This document shows, piece by piece, positions 15,634 through 27,600 of a stretch of 64,000 bases of DNA (positions within the stretch are counted from its first letter, which is position 1; the number at the start of each line of letters is the position of its first letter). The DNA lies in assembly GCA_965222445.1 (NCBI GenBank), contig CBDCTY010000002.1:1-64000 (forward strand). The letters run 5' to 3'. Made by a program: the position numbers and the translations under genes. The notes beneath the pieces were generated by a model that worked only from the letters and a program-made list of their open reading frames with translations, was not told the DNA's origin and searched no databases. Origin of the DNA: GCA-958296115 sp965222445 (GTDB lineage: Bacteria; Chloroflexota; Dehalococcoidia; Lucifugimonadales; CAJWER01).

Positions 15634-18600
15634 CTACGCCCCCGTCGCCGCTGTCATCACTGCTAACACGTTGTCCTCGCCGTCGTAGGCGGTGATCCGG
15701 TATTCGTACCGGGTGGTCTCCTCCACGTCGCCGTCGAAGAAAGCCGTTGCGATGAACCACCCAGGCATCAACTGGCCGTTCTTCTGCACCGTATAGCGCT
15801 TCGCCCCGTCAACGTCGTCCCACTCTAACCAGACCCGGCCCTGGACGAAGTAGGCTGTAGCCTGGTAGGAACCAGCCGCATCTGCCGACTCCTCCTGCCC
15901 GCTGTCATCGGCTTCCGCTTCATCCCCGTTGGCCGGGGCGGCGTCGGGCGGCGGGTCGGGGCTGGCGGTGACGGCAGTGGCCGCCTCCGACCACTCGCCC
16001 CACCCCTCGGCGTTCCTTGCCCGCACCCGCACGTCATAGGACGTTCCGGCGGTGATGGATTGGCCCCTCCGGTCCACCAGGTTGTAGCCGGTTACGGTCC
16101 CCCTCTTCGTCGGTTTCGCGTCGGCGTAGGCCGAATCTGCCTCCGAGCTCAGCTTGTATTGAATGCCGTAGCCGCTGATGGCGGAGGAACCCGCCGCTGG
16201 CGCCGTCCAGGTGATGCGGAAGGAGGTCTGCTTTACGTTGCTAATCTCCGGCGCGTCCGGCTGACCCGGCGTCGTGTCCGCCACGTCGTCAACCTTGACG
16301 GTTACGGCGATGCTGGCGGTCAGCCCGCCGCCGTCGGTGGCGGTTACCGTTACCGCATAGGAACTCTGGTTCTCGTAGTCCAGCGCTCCGCTGGTCTGCA
16401 ACTGGCCGGTCTGGGAATCTATCGTAAAGTGGGCGTCATCTGTCGTCGTACCCAGGGTGTAGGTCAGCGTGTCCCCGGCGTCCGGGTCCGTGGCTTCTAT
16501 GGCGTCTCCTATGTTGGCCCCCGCCGCCGTGTTCTCGGCCACGCTGACCTCCAGCGTGCTGCTGGCGAAGGACGGGGGGTTGTTGGGCGGCGGAGCAGGG
16601 CTGGCGGTGACGGCAGTGGCTGGGTCTGACCAGGGGCCCCAGCCCTCGGCGTTCTTCGCCCGCACCCGCACGTCATAGGACGCTCCGGCGGTGATGGCTT
16701 GGCTGTTCCGGTCCACCACGTTGTAGCCGGTTACGGTCCCCCTCTTCGTCGGCTTAGCGTCGGCGTAGGCGGAATCTGCCTCCGAACTCAACTTGTACTG
16801 GATGCCGTAGCCGGTAATGGCGGAGGAACCCGCCGCCGGCGCCGTCCAGGTGATGCGGAAGGAGGTCTGCTTGATGTTGCTAATCTCCGGCGCGTCCGGC
16901 TGGCCCGGCGTTGTGTCCGACGGGTCGGGGCTGGCGGTGACGGCAGTGGCCGCATCTGACCAAGCCCCCCACCCCTCGGCGTTCTTCGCCCGCACCCGCA
17001 CGTCATAGGACGTTCCGGCGGTGATGCTCTGCCCGCTCCGGTCCACCAGGTTGTAGCCGGTTACGGTCCCCCTCTTCGTCGGCTTAGCGTCGGCGTAGGC
17101 CGAATCTGCCTCCGAGCTCAGCTTGTACTGGATGCCGTAGCCGGTAATGGCGGAGGAACCCGCCGCCGGCGCCGTCCAGGTGATGCGGAAGGAGGTCTGC
17201 TTGATGTTGCTAATCTCCGGCGCGTCCGGCTGGCCCGGCGTTGTGTCCGACGGGTCGGGGCTGGCGGTGACGGCAGTGGCCGCATCTGACCAAGCCCCCC
17301 ACCCCTCGGCGTTCTTCGCCCGCACCCGCACGTCATAGGACGTTCCGGCGGTGATGCTCTGCCCGCTCCGGTCCACCAGGTTGTAGCCGGTTACGGTCCC
17401 CCTCTTCGTCGGCTTAGCGTCGGCGTAGGCCGAATCTGCCTCCGAGCTCAGCTTGTACTGGATGCCGTAGCCGGTAATGGCGGAAGAACCCGCCGCCGGC
17501 GCCGTCCAGGTGACGCGGAAGGAGGTCTGCTTGATGTTGATGATCTCCGGCGCGTCCGGCTGGCCCGGGGCCTCCTTCACGTCGGTCACCGTGATGGTTA
17601 CGTCCAGGCCGGCCCACAGACCGGCGCCGTCGGCGGCGATTACCGTCACCGCGTAGGAGTCCTGGGACTCGTAGTCCAGCGCGCCACTGGTTCTGAGCTG
17701 GCCGCTGTCGGGGTCAATGGCGAAGTGGTCGGCGTCGGCGCCGCCCAGCAGGTAGACCAGCGAGTCCCCGTCGTCCGGGTCCGCGGCCGTCACCGGGCTG
17801 CCGATGTCCGTACCGGCGGCGGTGTTCTCCGCCACCTGGAAGGCTGCCGCGCTGTCTCCGGCGAAGGCCGGGGGACGGTTGTCCCGCACCCCCTGGGTCC
17901 ACTGGCCCAGGGGTTTCCCGTCTCCGTCGAAGGCCCGCGCCGAGTAGAGGTAGCGTTGCCCGGCTTCCCGGCCGCTACCCTCGTCCCGGTACGCCACCAC
18001 GCCGTCACTGTCGGCAGCCTCCACCCGCCGGGCGATGACCTGGTAGCTGCTGTCCGCGGCGTCCACGCGGCGCCGCACCCGGTAGAAGGTATCGTCCTCG
18101 GCCTCGGTCGGCGCGTCCCAGGTCACCAGCGTCGAGCCGTCCTCCTGTGGCGTCGCCCGGAGGTTGGCCGGCTGTCCCGGCTGCGGCGCCGACCGCCGGA
18201 ACCGTTGCGTCCCCGGCTCCGCCCCGGTCGCCGCCGCCGCCGGCGCAAACCAATAGGGGGTCCCGTAGGCCACTGCGCTGTCCGGCCCCCAGCCGTCGAC
18301 GTTGCGCGCCCGCACCCGCACCGCGTAGGTGATCAGGGGCGTCAGATGGGTCATGGTGTAGGTTGTAGTACCCGCCGCGGTGATCTTCGCCTTATCGCCG
18401 TCGTGATAGTACGTTACCTCGTAGATGCGCAACGGCGGCTTGCCCGTCATGTCGGGAGCGGTCCAGGAGACCTCCAGGCTTCCCTTGTGGGGGACGATGG
18501 TCACGCCCGTGGGCGGCCCCGGCGGCTCCGCAACGTCGGTTACCCGGATGATTATCCCGGTCGAGGGCCAGGTATCACTGGGGACGCCGGGGCGAACGGC

Positions 18601-21600
18601 TGTTATGCGGAGCCGGTAGGTATCCTTGCTCTCGTAGTCCAGCGCGCCCTTGGTAGAAAGTTGGCCGGTAAAGGTGTCGATGTCGAAGTGAGCCCCATCG
18701 GGCCACTCAGGGTCTCTAAACACAGAGTATGCAAGGTCGTCCGCGGGCGCCAGGGGCAACGTGACGCCGAATATGGGAGCGCCGGACGGGGTGTTCTCCG
18801 GTACCGTGACCTCGTACACACCCGTGCCGCCTACAGCTACAGAGGGGACGTGATCGTTCAACGACCGGCCCTGGCCCCCGAACTCGTAGGCGGTCGCGGT
18901 GCCGTCGCCGTCCCAGTCCACCTTCAGCGTCGGGTAGTGGGCGCTGGACCCGAAGTCCCACGGGTCATCGCCGATCCCGTCCCCGTCCAGGTCCACGTCC
19001 CAGTTGGCGTAGATGCCCGTATAGCCGGTGACCGATTGCAGCTCCTCGGTGGTCTTGCCCTCGCCATAGACCCAATCCGGGTCGTCTCCGGGCCTATGCT
19101 TGGACGTGACGATATCCCAGTAGCTGTCGTATTCCTGGCGGCCGTAGCTCTTGCCGATCAGTCCGCCAACTTTCCAGTGGACCTCCATCATGTAGGCGAG
19201 GTCCCGCCGGGAGCGGTCCTTGCGCTCCCCGGGCTGGAATCCGGCCAGGCTGATCGGGTGACCGCCGGTGGAGTAGCTGGCCACCACCGGGCCGCTGCTG
19301 TCGCCCACCAGGCCGCCCACCCAGGTCGGCGTGTAGGGAAGATAGTATCTGGAACTGAAGCCGTCTACCCACCGCCCGGGGGGCGGGTCCGCGTCTTCCA
19401 GCCCGCCGAAGCCCAGGTTGCCGGTGGCGTAGCTGGCGATGATGCCCCCGTCGTCCGAGCTGGAGTTATGGCCCACCAGCCCGCCGACCCAGGTCACAGC
19501 CGACACGTCGCCGGTGGCGTAGCTGGCCTTGACCGTCCCCAGTCTCAGGTACCCCACCAGCCCCCCGACGTTGCTGCTCTCCCAACCGTCGCCGGATACA
19601 TCGGCCTTGGAGTAGGTCTCGCTGATCAGGCCGCGGGCTTCTCCCACCAGACCGCCCACCATCTTTTCCCCCATCACCTCGCCGGTGGTGTAGACCCGGC
19701 GCACCGAGCCGTAGGCCCGGCCCGCCAGGCCCCCCGCGTACTCCCGGCCGGTGACGTCCACGTTTTCCAGTCCCAGGTTGCGGACTTCGCTCACCTCGGC
19801 GTAGGCGCCGGCGGTGGAGAACAGCCCAACGTAGTCACTGTCCGGCCGGTTGACGTACAGGTTGGAGATGGTGTGCCGGTTCCCCTCGAAAATCCCGTAG
19901 TACCGGAAGGGCGCCCATCCCCTGCCGCCGTTCCAGTAGTCGTCGCCGGAGTCGGCGCCGACGCGGCCGTTGGTGTCGAAGTTCAGGTCCGCCTCCAGCT
20001 CGTAGCCGGTGCAGCCGCTGGGGCAGCCCATGCCGGGGGCCGCGTCCGGGAAGGCGGCGTCATAGTCGGAGCCGCCACCGGCCCCGTCACCGTCCTCGTC
20101 CCAGCGCATGGCGTTCAGCTGATCCAGGTAGTTAATCTCGATCAGCCCGTCGTCGTCGGTGTCGTAGTCCATCCTCTGCCACGCCGCCGCCTGCACGCCG
20201 TTGGCGGACGTCCAGCCGCTTGGGTTCTCGTGGCTGAGGGCGCGCACCCGCACGTTGTAGGTGGCGCCGCTGGTCAGGCCGGTTATCTGGGTGTCGGTCC
20301 CGGTCCTGGTGTGGGGATGCGAGGTCCATGCTGTGGCCGTGCTCAGCTTGTACTCCACGCCGTAGCCGGTTACGGGCGGCTGGTCCGTCCTGACCGGCGC
20401 GATCCAGGTGACCCGCAGCCCCTCGGCAATCGGATTCGCCGTCAGCCCCGCCGGCGCTCCCGGCGACTCGGACGTGTCGTCGTCGACGCCGACGATGAGA
20501 TCTATGGAGTCGTCCCAGGCCGCATCGGGGTGGCCGTCGGCGTCCTTGCTGTCCCGCACGCGCAGCGTGACCCTGTAGCTGGACTTCCTCTCGTGGTCCG
20601 CCGCGCTATCGAGGCTCAGCGCCCCTGCGCCGGAGATGTCGAAGGCGGTTGCGTCCGCGCCGCTCTTCCCGTAGGTCAGCGGGTCGCCGTCCGGGTCGGA
20701 GGCGGGGTAGCTCCCCACCAGCCTCGCGCCCTCCGCCACGGTGGGCGTTGTGTCGGCGGCGTCGAAGGTCGGCGCGGCGTTGGCCGCCGAGCGGGGCTGC
20801 CGTCCGAACTCCTGCCAACTCGCCGCCCCGTCGCCATCGGTGTCGTACTTCAGCGCCGGGTACTGGATGGCCGTCCCGAAGTCCCAGGTGGCGGTTGGCC
20901 AGTTCGAGTAGATGCCGCTGGCGCCGGTGGGACTCTTCAAGTTGCCGGTGGTCTGGCCCGTACCGCCGTTGCTGGTGGCCTGGCCGCTGGTCAGCGTGTC
21001 CCAATAGGTCTGCTGTCCGTTGATTCCGTATTGGTCAGCGGAGGGGTAAAGCAGTCCGCCCGAATTCCGGCCGGTAACAACGCCGCGGGCATAGCTGTAA
21101 TAGACAGTGGCATTGCTGCTGGGCACATAGCCAAGCAGCCCGCCCACGTAGCTGCTCCCCGTCACCCTGGCGGCGCTGTAGGTGTTGCGCAGCGAGGCGT
21201 TTGGATGATGTTCCCCGATGAGCCCGCCGATCAAATCCCGCCCCGAGACCGCGCCGGTGACATAGACGGCCTCAACGCCGCTGAAGGCGGACATCTCCCC
21301 GGCCACCGCCCCGATAAAGTCTCGGCCCGTTATGTTCACCCGCTCCAGCCCCAGGTTGCGAATTCGGCCTCCGTCGCCAACAACACGGAACAGCCCGATG
21401 TAGTCGGTGGACCCCCGGTTGATGAACAGGTTGGCGATGGCGTGGCCGGCGCCGTCGAAGGTGGCGGCGAATGGGGCGCTCGAGGAACCAATGGGGGCCC
21501 AGCCGGCGCCGCCGTTCCAGTAGGCGGCGTCGGCGGCGGTAACGGTATCGTCGTTGCCGTGGGTGTCGAAGTCCAGGTCCGCCGTCAGCTCATAGCCCGT

Positions 21601-24600
21601 GCAGTCGTTGTCATCGGCGTCGGTAGTGGTGACGGGGCAGCCCATGCCCGTTTCGGGATTGGGGAAGGCCAGCGCGTACCCCGCATTCGTTGACGCCCCG
21701 TTGCCGTCCAGGTCCCAGCGGACGGCGTGCAACTTCGCCAGGCTATCCACGTCGATCAGCCCGTCGTCGTCCCGGTCGTAGTCCACCAGCTGCGCCGGCG
21801 CCGACCGCGCCTGCCGCCCGAACTCCTGCCAGGTCGCCAACCCGTTCTCGTTGGTGTCGTACTTCAGCGCCGGGTACTCGCTGGCCGTGCCGAAGTCCCA
21901 GATAGCCGCTGCCCAAGCCCCGTAGATGCCCGCGGCGCCGGTGGGTGATTGCAGCCCGCTGGTGGTCTGGCCCGTACCGCCGGCGCTGGCGGCCTGGCTG
22001 CTGGTCTGCGTGTCCCAGTAGCTGGCGGTGACCGTGGCGTCCGAAGTAGTCTCGCCCACCAGCCCGCCCTTGGTCCTGGCCGCGTTCCAGGCGGGGCCCG
22101 CCTGCATACTCACCGCGGATACGGCCCCCGCGGCGTAGCTGTTGGTGATGCTGGCCGAGCTGCTCCGGTTGAACCCCGCCAGTCCGCCCACCGCCTTGTT
22201 GCCGGTGACTGTCACGCTGGAATAGCTGTTGGTTACAGCGCCTCTGTTGTCGCCCACCAGCCCGCCCACGTTCTCGTGTCCCGTAACTGCGCCGGTGGAG
22301 TAGGAGAGCGCCACCGCGCCCCGGTTGCTCCCCACCAACCCCGCGATGGAGCTGAAGACGGGGTCTCCTGTTGAGCGGTCGATGTCCACGTTTTCCAGCC
22401 CCACGTTGCGGATGACCGCGGCCGTGCCGGCGCTGCCGAACAGGCCAACGTTTGACCCGCTTCTTCTGATGTACAGGTGGGAGATGGCGTGGCCCCCGCC
22501 GTCGAAGGTGGCGTTGAAGGGGGACCCCCAAGTGCCTATGGGCGCCCAGCCGGCGCCGCCGTTCCACCAGGCGGCGTCGTCGCTGGTGATAGCGTTGTCG
22601 TTGCTCTGGTCGAAGTCCAGGTCCGCCGTCAACTCGTAGCCCGTGCAGGTGTTGCTGGCGCAGCCCATGCTGGCCGCCGGGTTGGGGAAAGCCGTCGCGT
22701 AGCCCGCATTCGTAGACGCCCCGTCGCCGTTCAGGTCCCAGCGGATGGCGTTCAGCTTATCCAGGCTGTCCACCTCGATGAGGCCGTCGTTGTCCGTGTC
22801 ATAGTCCACAGTGACCACCGGCGCCGAGCGGGGCTGACGGCCGAAGTCGCCGTCCACGGCTGATTTGACGCCGTCGTCGTTGAAGTCCGCCTTCAGCGCC
22901 GGGTACTGGCTGGCCGTCCCAAAGTCCCACGGGTCGTCGCCGCCGGCCGTGCTGTCCAGGTTGAGATTCCAGTTGGCGTAGATGCCCGCGTAGCCGTCGG
23001 ACTGCTCGGGCGTCGCCAGGTCGTTGGTGGTCTTGCCTACGCCGCCGGAGCTGGTCGTCTGACTGCTGGTATCGGTGTTCCAGTAGCTGTTGGTGATCGT
23101 CCCCCCACTGCTGTTGCCCACCAGCCCGCCCACATTGCTGCCGGTCCCGGTTACCGCGCCGGTGGAGTAGCTGGCGGTGATGTCACCGTCGGAACTGCCA
23201 ACCAGCCCGCCAACTCCGATCCGACCGCTTACTGCCCCGGTGGCGTAGCCGGCTTTGATTACCACAGTATTGGTGGCGTTGCCCACCAGCCCGCCCACAT
23301 AGTCACTGCCAGTAACGCCGGCGGTGGAGTAGCTCCTCTGGATTTCACCCTCGAAGTAACCCACCAGCCCGCCCACATAGTCACTGCCATTAACGCTGCC
23401 AGTGGAGTAGGCGAAATCCACCGCGCCGAAAGCGCTGCCGATCAGCGCGCCGGTGTAGTTTTGGCCGGTTACGTTGGCGCTCTCCAGCCCTACGTTGCGG
23501 ATGGCGCTGGTGGCGGAGGAGGAGCCGAACAGCCCCAAGTCACTCGTGGAGTTCCGGCTGATGAACAGGTTGGAGATGGTGTGGCCGTTGCCGTCAAAGA
23601 CGGCGTTGTACCGGGTGGCTGCGCTGGAGTCGGAGCCGATGGGCGCCCAGCCGTCGCCTCCGTTGTAGTAGGTATCGCCAGCGTTGGCTGTGCCGCTGCC
23701 GTTGGTGTCGAAGTCCAGGTCCGCCGTCAGCTCGTAGCCCGTGCAGGTGGCTGCGCAGCCCATGTCCGCAGCGGCGTTGAGGAAGGCGCCGGTGTAGTCG
23801 GCGTGGGTGGAGTCCCCGTTGCCGTCCAGGTCGTGCCGGATGGCGTTCAGCTGGGCCAGTGTGGAAACCTCGATGAGGTTGTTGTCGTCCAGGTCATAGT
23901 CCACCGCCACTACCGGCGCCGCGCGGGGCTGTCTGCCGAAGTCGCCGTCCGCGGCTGATTTGACGCTGTCGCGGTTGAAGTCTGCCTTCAGCGCCGGGTA
24001 CTGGCTGGCCGTGCCAAAGTCCCACGGGTCGTCGCCGCCGGCCGTGCTGTCCAGGTTCAGATTCCAGTTGGCATAGATGCCCGCGTAGCCGTCGGACTGC
24101 TCGGGCGTCGCCAGGTCGTTGGTGGTCCTGCCTACGCCGGTGGCGGCGTCATTGTCATCGGCGATGCCGCTGGTGGTGACGTCCCAGTAGCTGTCGGTGA
24201 CCGTGCCGGTGTCGTCGGGTTGGCCAGGTAGACCAAATAGGATGGGATTGGAGGCGACCAACCCCCTCGCCACGCTGGAGCCGGTCACCGCCCCCCGGGC
24301 GTAGCTGGCGGTGATGGCTCCGTAGTAGTAGTTTCGGCCCACCAGCCCGCCGGCCCGGACGCCGCCCACAGCGCCGGTGGCATAGCTGGCCTTGACCGCG
24401 CCGTTGCTTTGGCCAATCAGTCCGCCGGAATAGTTGCCCGTGCCGGTTACAGAGGCCGTGGAATAGCTGGTCTCGATGCTGCCGGTTCTGCCGGAGTTCC
24501 CCACCAGCCCGCCGACCCGGACCCTGCCGACAACGCTGCCGGTGGTATAGGTGAACTCCACCTCGCCGTTGGTCTCGCCAAGCAATATGCCGACGTTGTC

Positions 24601-27600
24601 CTGGCCGGTGACGGCGGCGTCCTCCAGTCCCACGTTGCGCGCCCGGATCCACGCCCCGGCGGCCCCGAACAGCCCCACGTAGTCGGTGGCCCCCCGGCTG
24701 ATGAACAGGTTGGAGATGGTGTAGCCCCGGCCGTCGAACACGGTGTTGAAGCGGCTGGCGCTGGTTCCAATCGGTTCCCAGCCCGAGCCGCCGTTCCAGT
24801 AAGTATCACCGAGGTTGGCCGTGCCGCTGCCGTTGGTGTCGAAGTCCAGGTTCGCCGTCAGCTCATAGCCGAGGCAGTCGTTGTCGTCGGCGTCGGCGGC
24901 GGTGATGGGGCAGCCCATGCCGGTTTCCGGGTTGGGGAAAGCCGTCGCGTACCCCGCATCCGTAGACGCGCCGTCGCCGTTCAGGTCCCACCGCATCGCG
25001 TTCAACTGGGCCAGGTCAGACACCTCGATCAGCCCGTCATCGTCGAGGTCGTAGTCGACGGCCACCGCCGGCGCCGCGCGGCCCTGCCGCCCGAACTCAT
25101 AGGCGCTGGGCGTGCCGTCGCCGTCCCACTCCACCTTCAGCGCCGGGTACTCGCTCGCCGTCCCGAAGTCCCACGGGTCGTCGCCGCCGGCCGTGCTGTC
25201 CAGGTTCAGATTCCAGTTGGCGTAAATGCCCGCGTAGCCGTTGGTCTGCGTGGGCGACTGCAACTGGCTGGTGGTCTTGCCCACGCCGGTGGCGGCGTTG
25301 CCGTCGTCGGCCTGAGTCGAGGTGGTGACGTCCCAGTAGCTGTTGGTGATGGTGCCCGCGTTGACGCCCACCAGCCCGCCGACGTCGCTGCCGGTCCCGC
25401 TTACCTCTCCTGTGGCGTAGCTGGCGATGATCGAGCCGGAGTCGCTAGAGTTTAGGGCTCGGCTGTTGGCGCCCACCAGCCCGCCAACGTAGTCCACACC
25501 GGTAACCGCGCCGGTGGCGTAGCTTGCCGTCAGAGTGCCGATGTTGTTGCCCACCAACCCGCCTATATCATCGCCCGAGCCGGTGACGCTGGCCGTGGAG
25601 TAGCTCCTCTGCATTGTCCCACCACTGTTCATGTACCCCATCAGCCCGCCCACATCGCCCGAGCCGGTGACGCTGCCAGTGGAGTAGACGGAATCCACAG
25701 CGCCGTAAGCAGTGCCAATCAGTGCGCCGGTGTAATCGCTGCCGGTTACAGCCACGTCCACCAGCCCCACGTTGCGGACGGCGCTGGTTGCGGAGGCGGC
25801 GCCGAACAGCCCCACGTCATCCGTGGAGCTCCGGCTGATGAACAGGTTGGAGATGGTGTGGCCGTCGCCGTCGAAGGTCGCACTGTACTGGGTGGATGCG
25901 CTGGCGTCGGAGCCGATGGGAGCCCAGCCGGCGCCGCCGTTCCAGTAGGCGTCACTACTGTCGACCACTGCGGCGGAGCTCCCGGTCTTGTCCGTGTTGA
26001 AGTCCAGGTCCGCCGTCAGCTCGTAGCCCGTGCACGTCGGCTGGTCGGGCGTGCCCGCGTCGCTGTCGTGGTCCGCGACGGGACAGCCCATGCCCGCAGC
26101 CGGAGTGGTGAAGTCGTTGCTGAAATAGGCGGCGTTGGTCGACACCCCGTCCCCGTCCAGGTCGTGGCGCATCGCGTCCAGCTGGTCCAGGCTGTCCACT
26201 TCGATCAGCCCGTCGCTGTCGATGTCGTAGTCCACCGAGTCAGTCGCCCCCTCACTCTCGTCGCTAACGTAGACGGTTACCTCCATGGTTGCTTCGCCGC
26301 CGCTGGGATCAACGGCCTTAACCTGGAAGACGTAGCTGCTCTTGCTTTCGTAGTCCAGCACGAACTTGCTCTTGATCTGGGCGCTGCTTGGGTCAATGGC
26401 GAAGTAAACGCCATCGGCGCCGGTTAGCGAATAAACGAGGGTGTCGCCATCACGGTCGTTGGCGGTCATCAGGTTGCCGACGTTGCGGCCGGCATGGACG
26501 TTCTCGTCTATGGAGGCCGACAGGGCGGCGTCGCTGAAAGCCGGCGAGTTGTTGACCACCGGCGCGGAGCGGGGCTGACGGCCGAAGTCGCCGTCCGCGG
26601 CTGATTTGACGCCGTCGCCGTTGAAGTCTGCCTTCAGCGCCGGATACTGGCTGGCCGTGCCAAAGTCCCACGGGTCGTCGGCGCCGGTGGTGGTCGTGCT
26701 GTCGCCGTCGGCGTTGTCCACGTCCACGTTCCAGGCAGAGTAGATGGCGGCGCCGCTGCCGTAGGCCTGCGGCGTCTGGAGGTCGGACGTGGTCATGCCC
26801 TCGCCGGTGGCGGCGTCGCTGTCGTCGGCGATGCCGCTGGTGGTGACGTCCCAATAGCTGGCGATGATGGTCCCCACCTGGCTTCCCACCAGGCCGCCCA
26901 CGTTGGTTCCGACGGGGCTGGAGGTGGACGAAGCGGCGCCTCGGGAGTAGCTGTAGGCGATATCGCCGTTAGCCCGTCCGACCAGACCGCCCACGTAGTC
27001 GGCTCCGCTGGCCGCGCCGGTGGCGTAGCTGACGATGATAGAGCTGTTGTAGTCGGCCGAGCCCGCCAGGCCGCCGGCGTAGTTGCCGGTGGCGGTTGCC
27101 GCGCCAGTGGCGTAGGAGGCCAGGATTTCGCCCTTGCTTTCACCAATCAACCCGCCGGCGTAGTCATCCCCCGCCGTCACCGTGGCCGTCGAGTAGCTGT
27201 ACTCGATCAGCGCCGAGGCAGATCCGGCGCTCCCCACCAGGCCGCCGGCCTTCTCGCCGTCTCCCCCGCTGCTGCCCACGGCGGTTACCGCGCCGGTCGA
27301 GGAAACATTGCTCACCGTGCCCTGGGTGATGTGGCCCACCACCGCGCCCACGTTGCCGCGCCCCGTCACCGAGACGCCGGTCAGACGCAGGTGGCGGACC
27401 TCTCCCGGCGACATCAGGCTGGCGAACAGCCCCACATAGTTCGACTTGTTGGCATCACGGGTGTTCACCATGTTCGACGTGGGGCGGTTGATAAACAGGT
27501 TGGCGATGGTGTGCCGGCCCCCGTCGAAGACGGCCATGTACGCCGTGCTCTCGCTGGCGATAGGGCTCCAGCCCAACCCGCCGTCCCAGTAGTCGTCACT

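Noticed and set aside
17725..21693. A 1,322-codon open frame on the plus strand
   Set aside because: It is antisense to the giant surface protein. Its length comes from the high GC and the repeated modules on the other strand; the translated product is low-complexity Arg/Gly/Val with no domain.
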